From positions 1-64,000 of the IMG/VR virus record IMGVR_UViG_3300045922_001133: DNA of 64,000 nucleotides; one strand, given 5' to 3'. This DNA is from a virus. The notes beneath the pieces were generated by a model that did no database searches, had not been told where the DNA came from, and worked only from the letters and a program-made list of their open reading frames with translations. Of this stretch, positions 57,627 to 64,000 are shown one piece after another; within the stretch, counting starts at the first letter, position 1; each line of letters opens with the position of its first letter. The position numbers and the translations under genes are program-made.

Positions 57627-59880
57627 TCCCGATAAGGGCTATGTCGATTGCATGTTCTGGGTCCCGAAGAAGTACATCCCGGTCGAGGCAACGAAGGCCG
57701 CCCTGACCTTCTCGACCATGACCGATCGGGTCCAGCGGTTCCTCACGCTCTGGCAGGAGACCGAGCACCACTTGCTCATTCCCCGAGAGTTTTGGGACCC
57801 CGCCTCACAGCCCTTCCCCGTGGTCGACTGTCGGCCAACCCAGTACCCAAAGACCCGCGTCTCGAGCCGCATCCAGCTCGACCTCAAGTCGAATTTCAAG
57901 GAGACGACCCAGCGAGACGCCGTTGCCGCGATGCAGAAGGCTCGAGGTGGGATCCTTCAGCTCGCGTGCGTTTCTGGGGACACCGTCCTCAACATCAACC
58001 GGGCCAAGGTCGGGAAGAAGATCACCATCGCGCAGCTCTACAAGAAGCTGCACGAGAGCACTCGGGTGGACCACTCCATCCCGACGTACATCCGGGCGAA
58101 GAAGGAAGAGGGCATCGGCCTTCACCTTGTCGAGGACGTCATCTACCGAGGTAAGCGGCAGACGTACGAGATTCGCACCGCAGACGGCAAGAAGCTCCGT
58201 CTGACCCGAGACCATCAAGTTCTGACGCCGACGGGGTTTCGATCGATCGATGAAGGACTCAGTGTGGGCTCTGAAGTCCTAGTGGATTCCAAGGATGGGA
58301 ACCCGAAGAACAACAACATCGACAACCTCGAGGTCCTGCCCCGTGCGGATCATGGCCGCGCGCACGGGAATGCGAAGTACTTCCGCTTCGGGGAAGTACA
58401 GGTCACCCGCATCACGTCGATGCGCGCTCATGGCATCGAAGACGTCTACGACGTCGTTTGCGCAGACCCTCACCACAACTTCGTGGCCAACGGCATCATT
58501 GTCCACAATTGCGGTAAAGGTAAGACAGTGTGTGCTCTCGAGCTCATCGCCCGAGAGGGCGTACCCGCGCTCATCATTGTCGACAACACTCAGCTCCTCG
58601 AGCAGTGGACGAAGGAGATCCACCGGCATCTCGACGTCCCCGGTGGCGTAGGAACGGTCGCCAGCGGGAAGTTCGATTGGAAGAAGGACGTCGTCGTCGC
58701 GACGTACCACACGATCGCGAACATCGCCGACGACATGCCCGAAGAGATGCGCCGACACTTCGGGCTCGTCATCTGGGACGAGGCCCACCACATGGCGGCC
58801 CCGACCTGGATGAAGTCAGCGGACCTCTTCCCGTGCAAGCGCATCGGCCTCACGGCCACCCCCGAGCGCATCGACGGGATGCACGTCGTCTACGACTTCC
58901 ACCTCGGCCCGGTCCTCTACAAGGACCTCGTCCAAGAGCTGAAGCCGCAGATCTTCTTCACCTGGACGGGCCTCGAGGTCGACACGACCGACCCGAAGGT
59001 GAGGGCGCAGGTCTGCGACGTGAACGGGGAGCTCCACACGTCGATGCTCTCCAGCTACTTTGGTCAGTGGCGCACGCGGCTCGACTTCATCTTGAACGAG
59101 GTGAGGCTCGCGGCGCAGGCGGGGCGAAAGATCCTCGTGCTCTCGTACTCGGTCGCCGAGCTCGTGAACATGTACGCGATCTGGAACAACGACCCCGAGC
59201 TCTACACGGACATCCCTGACCCGACGCCGCAAGATGTGGGCGAGACGCTCCAGCCGCAGCAGCTTGACGAGCGCACGATGCGGAGGCTGTACAAGAAGCT
59301 TGGCGAGCTCAACGGCATCCTCGCCAACCCGGCGCTCCCTCTCGACCAGAAGCACGGGGCGCAGATGCACAAGAACGACATCCTCGAGAGGCTGAAGCGG
59401 CACGAGGTCTGGAAGAAGATCGAGAACGAGCGCGAGAAGCGTCAGCGCTCGTACGTGAAGGACCGTCTCGAGATGCACGCGAACGGATCCGCCGGCCTCA
59501 TGATCGGTAAGATCAAGCCGAAGGAGCGGGCGCGTATGCTCGCGGAGAAGCAGGTCACCTTCGCCATCATGAAGTACGGGCGAGAGGGCCTCGACGAGCA
59601 GTCGCTCGACACAGTCTTCGTGTGCGAGCCGATGAGTCAGAAGAACGCGCTCCAGCAGCTCATGGGACGCGTGCTTCGCATCAAGGCGGGGAAGAAGCAG
59701 CCGATCGTCATGTTCTTCGAGGACAACATCGGCCCGATGATTGGAATGTGCACGAATCTCCGACGGCACCTGAGATCTTGGCCGCTTGAAGAAGGGGGCC
59801 CATTCGAGTACACGCTGGTCGGTCACCCAAGAAAAGGACAAGGAAGACCAACATGGGGAGTAGCAACAACGGCAACATGA
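57607..59880 (+). CDS. SF2 (DEAH-box) DNA helicase, UvsW-like, with a small intein, 757 aa precursor
   Basis: After removal of residues 121-301 the helicase is about 576 aa. P-loop ACGKGKTV (C302 to V308), motif II IWDEAHH (about 386), motif III LTATPERIDG (about 414), and the second RecA domain with GREGLDEQSLDTVFV and QLMGRVLRIKAG (about 684) are clear. N-terminal ~110 residues precede the ATPase core (FKETTQRDAVAAMQ, a Q-motif-like entry). Start has GAGGAGAAACG. Branched-DNA remodelling at replication forks or recombination is the usual job of this family in phages. It begins the replication and repair operon. Confidence 0.9.
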   Translation: MRVVRRDPDKGYVDCMFWVPKKYIPVEATKAALTFSTMTDRVQRFLTLWQETEHHLLIPREFWDPASQPFPVVDCRPTQYPKTRVSSRIQLDLKSNFKETTQRDAVAAMQKARGGILQLACVSGDTVLNINRAKVGKKITIAQLYKKLHESTRVDHSIPTYIRAKKEEGIGLHLVEDVIYRGKRQTYEIRTADGKKLRLTRDHQVLTPTGFRSIDEGLSVGSEVLVDSKDGNPKNNNIDNLEVLPRADHGRAHGNAKYFRFGEVQVTRITSMRAHGIEDVYDVVCADPHHNFVANGIIVHNCGKGKTVCALELIAREGVPALIIVDNTQLLEQWTKEIHRHLDVPGGVGTVASGKFDWKKDVVVATYHTIANIADDMPEEMRRHFGLVIWDEAHHMAAPTWMKSADLFPCKRIGLTATPERIDGMHVVYDFHLGPVLYKDLVQELKPQIFFTWTGLEVDTTDPKVRAQVCDVNGELHTSMLSSYFGQWRTRLDFILNEVRLAAQAGRKILVLSYSVAELVNMYAIWNNDPELYTDIPDPTPQDVGETLQPQQLDERTMRRLYKKLGELNGILANPALPLDQKHGAQMHKNDILERLKRHEVWKKIENEREKRQRSYVKDRLEMHANGSAGLMIGKIKPKERARMLAEKQVTFAIMKYGREGLDEQSLDTVFVCEPMSQKNALQQLMGRVLRIKAGKKQPIVMFFEDNIGPMIGMCTNLRRHLRSWPLEEGGPFEYTLVGHPRKGQGRPTWGVATTAT
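57967..58509 (+). mobile_element. Helicase intein (HNH-like, 181 aa) in the P-loop
   Basis: Residues 121-301: starts CVSGDTVLNINRAKVGKKIT, block B LTRDHQVLT with His, ends HNFVANGIIVHN, Cys +1. The insert between blocks is only ~70 residues and has GNPKNNNIDNLEVLPRADHG, an HNH-like signature with spaced Asn and His, but the leading His-His is replaced (SKDG). All splicing residues are present; nuclease activity is doubtful. Confidence 0.93.
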
Positions 59881-60368
59881 CGGACCTCGACATCAACGAC
59901 TGGGTCGTCGTGAGCACCCCGGGCGGGCGGTACTTCGGGCGCATCGCCGGGGACCTGAACAAGAGCAACATCGGCGGCGTCACCGACCTCGCCGTCGATC
60001 CGGAGAGGTTGAAGGCGTTCCGGCAGAGGGTCGTCGAGGCGGTGAGCAACGGCGACTGCATCGAGCTCTGCCCGGCGCTCGATTTCCTCGCGCCGCTCCG
60101 GCCGGTGCAGACGCCGCAGGGCACGGCGATGCAGCGTGACCCGATCGTCGTGCCGATCGACTTCACCGTGCACGAGACGTCGGTCTTCGTGAAGGCGGCG
60201 TCGATCTACTTCTGCGCCGACCTGAAAGACGCGGACAAGAAGACGTATAAGGAGCTCGCTACCGCGGGACTACGATCCGCTCTCGAAGCACGCGCCGCAG
60301 CCAGCGGCCTGATGCTCGCGAGTGGTCCGGTTCCGCCGAGCGGAAAGGTTGTCCCATCGCGTGGTTGA
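59853..60368 (+). CDS. Hypothetical protein, 171 aa
   Basis: Start at 59853 (AGGAAG upstream) overlaps the helicase end; a second ATG at 59877 is possible. The sequence has a short N-terminal beta domain (DWVVVSTPGGRYFGRIAG), a helical middle (KAFRQRVVEAVSNGDCIEL), and a C-terminal charged helix ending in an Ala-rich tail. It sits between helicase and uracil-DNA glycosylase genes. No family recognised. Confidence 0.65.
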   Translation: MGSSNNGNMTDLDINDWVVVSTPGGRYFGRIAGDLNKSNIGGVTDLAVDPERLKAFRQRVVEAVSNGDCIELCPALDFLAPLRPVQTPQGTAMQRDPIVVPIDFTVHETSVFVKAASIYFCADLKDADKKTYKELATAGLRSALEARAAASGLMLASGPVPPSGKVVPSRG

Positions 60369-61221
60369 TGCACGGAAGCCCTTGCCGCTGCTGCACAACG
60401 AGTGGTCGTCGTGCACGGCATGCGCGCTCGGGCAGCGGAGGCAGGCGGTCGGCGGCGCCTTTGTCGCTGGACACGGTACCCCCGGCGGGATCATGTTCAT
60501 CGGCGAGGGTCCCGGCCGCCATGAAGAAGAACAAGGACTACCCTTCGTCGGGCCGTCCGGGCAGCTCCTGAGAGACGCGCTCCGGAAGCTCGCGTTCACC
60601 CACTTCTACATCACGAACATCGTCGCGTGTCGCGCGTGCGAGCCGATCATCGACCCGGCGACGAACACGCCGAAGATCCGGAAGGGCAAGTACGGGCGGC
60701 CCGACGAGATCATCTACCGCGACTGCCCGCCAAAGCCACTCGAGATTCAGGCGTGCATGCCCCGGCTCTACGAGGAGATTTACCTCGTCGACCCTGTGCT
60801 CATCGTCACGCTCGGGGGCACTGCGACCGAAGCGCTCCTCCGGCGCAACGTCGCCATCACGAACGCGCGCGGACGGACGGAGGCCATCTCCATCCCCGGG
60901 GCGACCGCGCGCGCGGTGCACACGGAGAAGAAGAAGGTCTGGGGCCGCAAGGTCCACGGTGAGATGAAGTTCCCCATCGAGCAGAACGAGGTGAAGTACC
61001 TCGTGCTGCCGACGCTTCACCCCGCATACGTTCTTCGCAAGATCGGCGACCGTGGTGCGCACAGCCCCATCCGCCAGTTCGGCGACGACCTCCGCGCGGC
61101 GGTGAAGATCTACGAGTGGTACATGATCAACGTGCGAGGCGTCGATCCTGTGTCGTTCCAGCACTCGGACGCGGATCTTTCGAACATCGGAGCGGAATAT
61201 GACGACGAAGAAGGTGGCTGA
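60361..61221 (+). CDS. Uracil-DNA glycosylase, family 4-like, 286 aa
   Basis: Removes uracil from DNA during base-excision repair. Motif 1 region is MFIGEGPGRHEEEQGLPFVG with GPSGQLLRDAL; the second conserved site is LVLPTLHPAYVLR (about 220). Cys residues C18, C21 and C90/C93, with a later Cys in a PLEIQACMPRLYEE segment, fit the 4Fe-4S cluster of this family. I place the start at the GTG at 60361, eight bases before the previous stop; another GTG at 60322 is possible. The C-terminal 60 residues are acidic. The position in a phage replication operon suggests repair of phage DNA. Confidence 0.8.
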   Translation: MVDARKPLPLLHNEWSSCTACALGQRRQAVGGAFVAGHGTPGGIMFIGEGPGRHEEEQGLPFVGPSGQLLRDALRKLAFTHFYITNIVACRACEPIIDPATNTPKIRKGKYGRPDEIIYRDCPPKPLEIQACMPRLYEEIYLVDPVLIVTLGGTATEALLRRNVAITNARGRTEAISIPGATARAVHTEKKKVWGRKVHGEMKFPIEQNEVKYLVLPTLHPAYVLRKIGDRGAHSPIRQFGDDLRAAVKIYEWYMINVRGVDPVSFQHSDADLSNIGAEYDDEEGG

Positions 61222-61624
61222 GACCGACATCCCCGAGGTGATGCACTTCCTCGCGGTGAAAAAGCAGATCGATGACCTGAAGGAAGGCTACCCCGAGGTC
61301 TTCGAACGCCTCAGGCAGCTCCAGCAGGACTACAACCAGGCGCTCGAGGCCGCTGAGAAGGCGGTGCGCGGCAGGCAGGTCTCCTGCGGCCCGTTCCACC
61401 TCTACCAGTGGCAGACGTCGCTCGACGCCGAGAAGCTCTACGAGGAGCTCGGCAGGGACGAGTTTCTCAAGGTCGGGGGGAAGATCCAGACGGTCACCAC
61501 CTACGACCTCGACAAGAACAAGTTCGAGGCCCATGTCACCGCCGGCACCATCCCCAAGGAGGTCGTCGACGTCGTGAAGAAGGTCTCGCCCCGCTACAAG
61601 AAGCCCGAGAAGATCAACGTCTGA
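61199..61624 (+). CDS. Hypothetical protein, 141 aa, helical N-terminus
   Basis: ATG at 61199 with GGAGCGG upstream; overlaps the glycosylase end by 23 bases. The first 60 residues are helical (VMHFLAVKKQIDDLKEGYPE and LRQLQQDYNQALEAAEKAV), followed by a possible beta domain (SCGPFHLYQWQTSLDAEKLY). The C-terminus is basic. It belongs to the replication operon and may be an accessory protein. Not recognised. Confidence 0.65.
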   Translation: MTTKKVAETDIPEVMHFLAVKKQIDDLKEGYPEVFERLRQLQQDYNQALEAAEKAVRGRQVSCGPFHLYQWQTSLDAEKLYEELGRDEFLKVGGKIQTVTTYDLDKNKFEAHVTAGTIPKEVVDVVKKVSPRYKKPEKINV

Positions 61625-61953
61625 TGCGTCCGGCGAAGTTCGACGCGATCCGCGTCGCGGAGATCTCGGTGAACTTCCTCGAGACGCCCGCCGCGGTCAC
61701 CGCGAAAGCGGCCTTCGTGAACACGAAGTCGGGGGCGACACACGGCTGGACCACAGGCAAGCGGTGGTCCGACGAGACGATGGCGAAGCTTGTGGAGCTT
61801 CGTGAGCTCATGGAGCGCGATCTTTCCGCGGTGCACTTCGAAGATGGTGCCTTCCCGGGCTCACCTACAACATCTAGTGGCAGCCTTCGCGAAGGCTTCC
61901 AGGGATTGGGGGAACACCTCGGGACGCTAGAAGAAGAGGTCCCGCAAGGCTGA
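61624..61953 (+). CDS. Hypothetical protein, 109 aa
   Basis: Start overlaps the preceding stop (TGATG at 61623-61626). The first 75 residues (AIRVAEISVNFLETPAAVTA, TKSGATHGWTTGKRWSDETM) look folded and end in a helix; the last 30 are Gly/Ser-rich. No function can be assigned. It ends 115 bases before the DnaB-like gene. Confidence 0.6.
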   Translation: MRPAKFDAIRVAEISVNFLETPAAVTAKAAFVNTKSGATHGWTTGKRWSDETMAKLVELRELMERDLSAVHFEDGAFPGSPTTSSGSLREGFQGLGEHLGTLEEEVPQG

Positions 61954-62005
61954 CGCGCCTGTTGACATCGAGCCTTCTGACACGTCAGGTTGGGAGGCCC
62001 CTCTA

Positions 62006-62043
62006 CGCCCCGCTCTCCGCCTACCCAAGCCAAGAGCGGGGCG
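62006..62043 (+). terminator. Hairpin upstream of the DnaB-like gene, terminator or attenuator
   Basis: CGCCCCGCTCT (62006-62016) pairs perfectly with AGAGCGGGGCG (62033-62043), loop 16 bases, followed by T-rich DNA (TTGTTCGTTT). It ends 14 bases before the Shine-Dalgarno of the next gene. A TTGACA at 61962-61967 could be a -35 box, but no good -10 follows. Confidence 0.65.
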
Positions 62044-62067
62044 TTGTTCGTTTCACCTGGAGGCGCA

Positions 62068-63477
62068 ATGGCCAGTGCGGAAATGCAGTTGGTCTGCAAG
62101 ATCATCAAGACAGGAGAACTGAAGAAAGTCATCGAGTGGGGGATCACGGAAGACGACTTCCTCATGCTGGAGACGAAAGCGATCTACCAGCAGCTCATCG
62201 CCACCTACTCGGCGACCGAGACCTCGGGCTCCGTCATCGGCCCGCGGCTCGCGCAGACGAAGTTCCCGCAGCTCAATCTCGACGACGTCGATGAGTCCGT
62301 GACGCTCGAACACCTCTGCAAAGAGGTCCGCGATCGACGGCTTTCGAAGATCGTGAAGGAACAGGCGCAGCGGGCGATCGAGATCGCCGACATCAACCCG
62401 CTCGAAGGGCTCGCAGCGATGCAGATCGCCGTCGGAGAGATTCTCCGCCTCGACGCGGGGAAGAACACCGACGTCGACTTCGGCACGGGCATGGAGATGG
62501 TCGCGCAGCAGTACGAGCTCGCGGTCAACGGGGGCGCGTTCGGGCGACTCGCGTGGCCGTGGCTTCCTGTCCAGGACGAGACGATGGGCATCCAGGAGGA
62601 TGACTTCATCGTCTTCTACGGCCGCCCGAAGTCGATGAAGTCCTGGGTCCTCTCCTTTCTCATCGCTTGGGCGGTAGGCCTCGCACCGCAGACCGTGCGC
62701 GTCCTCGTCTACACGAAAGAGATGACGCCGAAGAACATCTACCAGCGAGTCGCGGCGTGCCTCGCTGGCCTGCCGTACTCCGACCTCCGCAAGGGCAAGC
62801 TCACGCCCGAGCAGTGGGCGAACTTGCGGTGGTGGGTAGACGTAGCGAAAGAGCTCGCCGGACAGAACCGGCTCATCGTGCTCTCGGCGAAAGACGCGGC
62901 CGGGCACGATACCATCCAGTGGCTCCGCTCGAAGATCGAGAAGTACGCCCCCGAGGTCTGCTTCATCGACGGGCTCTACCTCATGACTCCGGAGAACCCG
63001 AAGATCGTGAAGGACAATGAGCGCGTCGCGAGCATCTCGCGTGCGTGCCGCCAGATGATCTTCGACACGAAGGTCCCCGTCATCGCGACGATGCAAGCGA
63101 ACCGCAAGGCAGCCCAGCACGGGCGTGCCGAGCTCGACGAGATCGCGTTCTCCGACGCCATCTCGCAGGACTGCACGATGGCCGCTCGCGTCATCAAGGA
63201 CAAGCTGGCGCCGACCATCTCGGTCGTCATCGGCGGCTCGCGCGAGTTCCACATGCCGGGCTTCCGCATCAAGGCCGTTCCGGCGTCGGACTTCTCGTTC
63301 GACAGCATCCTTAGCGAGGCCGACATCCTCAACGCGAAGAGCCTCGACAACCCTGACGATCCGAACGCCGGCAGGGGCGGGAGGAAGCCACCAAACAAGA
63401 TGGTGCACGACGCCAAGAAGGCGGAAGAGAAGAGGCAGTTCGACAAGCAGTACAACGAAGCTCTGGCGAACATGTGA
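62068..63477 (+). CDS. DnaB-like replicative helicase, 469 aa
   Basis: RecA-fold helicase. P-loop is FYGRPKSMKSW (GRPKSMKS from about residue 185), not the classical GxxxxGK, and Met-Lys-Ser keeps the key lysine. YTKEMTPKNIYQRVAA, CFIDGLYLM (motif II-like) and VIATMQANRKAAQHG support the DnaB/T4 gp41 type. N-terminal ~140 residues are helical and could be the primase-binding collar. The ATG at 62068 has TGGAGG at good distance; a longer frame from 61990 lacks it. It is followed immediately by the primase gene (TGATG overlap). Confidence 0.85.
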   Translation: MASAEMQLVCKIIKTGELKKVIEWGITEDDFLMLETKAIYQQLIATYSATETSGSVIGPRLAQTKFPQLNLDDVDESVTLEHLCKEVRDRRLSKIVKEQAQRAIEIADINPLEGLAAMQIAVGEILRLDAGKNTDVDFGTGMEMVAQQYELAVNGGAFGRLAWPWLPVQDETMGIQEDDFIVFYGRPKSMKSWVLSFLIAWAVGLAPQTVRVLVYTKEMTPKNIYQRVAACLAGLPYSDLRKGKLTPEQWANLRWWVDVAKELAGQNRLIVLSAKDAAGHDTIQWLRSKIEKYAPEVCFIDGLYLMTPENPKIVKDNERVASISRACRQMIFDTKVPVIATMQANRKAAQHGRAELDEIAFSDAISQDCTMAARVIKDKLAPTISVVIGGSREFHMPGFRIKAVPASDFSFDSILSEADILNAKSLDNPDDPNAGRGGRKPPNKMVHDAKKAEEKRQFDKQYNEALANM

Positions 63478-64000
63478 TGCTCGAAGACGAGGTGTTCAAC
63501 GTCGCGAGCCGGTTCCTTCGCAAGATCCGGCGCGGCGCGAACAGCGAGATCTCCGCCATCTGCCCCTTCCACCGGAAGGCGGACGGCTCGGAAGAAAAGC
63601 ACCCGTCCTTCACGATGAACCTGTCGAAGGGCGTCTACTACTGCCACACGTGCCACGAGCGCGGGAACATGCGCACGTTCCTCAAGAACATGGGGGTCGG
63701 GCTCACGGTCCTGCACAACCAGTACGCGCCGCTGCTCGAAGCGCTCCAGAAGAACCACGTCGCGCCGACATTCAACCCGACGCAGGCGCGGCACATCGTC
63801 ACCGAGACGCCCCTCCCGGAGGCCATCCTCGGCCTGTTCGAGAAGTGCCCTCTGCCGATGGTCGACCCGGACTACCGTCTCAACGAAGACGATCCCGTCT
63901 ACGACGAAGCACTCCTCCAGAAGTACGACATCGGGTTCGACGAGGTCCACGGGCGTATCACGTTTCCGCTCCGCGATCTCGCCGGCAACCTCATGGGAAT
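63477..64000 (+). CDS. DNA primase, CHC2 zinc-finger type (3' end outside the window)
   Basis: Translation starts at 63477, overlapping the helicase stop (TGATG). Residues 29-59 hold the CHC2 zinc ligands: CPFH (C29, H32), PSFTMNLSKGVYYCHTC (C56, C59), ending ERGN. The remainder up to the window edge (about 174 residues) leads into the start of the TOPRIM-adjacent region (DIGFDEVHGRITFPLRDLAG), as in bacterial and phage primases. It synthesises RNA primers for lagging strands together with the DnaB-like helicase. Confidence 0.88.
   Translation, partial: MLEDEVFNVASRFLRKIRRGANSEISAICPFHRKADGSEEKHPSFTMNLSKGVYYCHTCHERGNMRTFLKNMGVGLTVLHNQYAPLLEALQKNHVAPTFNPTQARHIVTETPLPEAILGLFEKCPLPMVDPDYRLNEDDPVYDEALLQKYDIGFDEVHGRITFPLRDLAGNLMG

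Overview
The window looks like part of the genome of a large tailed phage with a contractile tail (a myovirus, probably of jumbo size) that infects a high-GC bacterium. The evidence is a tail sheath, tube, portal, HK97-type capsid protein, terminase and spike; genes packed with ATGA/TGATG overlaps and strong Shine-Dalgarno sites; no host-like genes; a third-position GC bias; and a complete phage-encoded multisubunit-type RNA polymerase (beta and beta-prime in one chain). The host cannot be named from the sequence.

Layout. 1-2660: a truncated histone-like gene, one hypothetical gene, then plus-strand genes including an M15-type endolysin. 2719-27921, all minus strand: virion genes transcribed right to left (head maturation and scaffold-like proteins, major capsid protein, neck proteins, tail sheath, tube and small accessory proteins), closed by a hairpin terminator at 2669-2694. 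27968-28648: a lone plus-strand MerR-like regulator. 28645-32820: terminase large subunit. 33070-46633, minus: baseplate/structural genes and the giant RNA polymerase gene. 46735-50978, plus: small genes, a zinc-finger protein, a MoxR-type AAA+ ATPase and a VWA/zinc-metallopeptidase protein, ending in a classical terminator. 51077-56331, minus: portal and three further virion genes. 56411-64000, plus: a conserved zinc protein, a hairpin-rich intergenic region, an HNH relic and a replication/repair module (SF2 helicase, family-4 uracil-DNA glycosylase, DnaB-like helicase, CHC2 primase cut by the window edge).

Most unusual content. Six inteins lie in four genes: two in a prohead-protease-like protein, two in terminase, one in RNA polymerase, one in the SF2 helicase. 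Each sits at or near a catalytic or probable metal-binding site. The polymerase intein interrupts the catalytic NADFDGD motif and lacks the usual N-terminal Cys/Ser and block-B His. A 914-residue virion-cluster protein begins with a ferritin-like diiron domain. The tail sheath is about twice the usual length and carries five related repeats resembling the flagellar-hook IN motif. Many virion-cluster proteins share a short KTA(S) peptide, including a near-identical 16-residue copy in two neighbouring genes, which may be a maturation-cleavage or scaffold-docking signal.

How the genes work together. The terminase and portal package DNA into a capsid matured by the protease-like protein. Sheath, tube, spike and baseplate proteins build the contractile tail. 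The phage polymerase probably transcribes its own gene classes. The right-hand operon supplies replication and uracil repair. All functions are read from sequence motifs only, with no database search.
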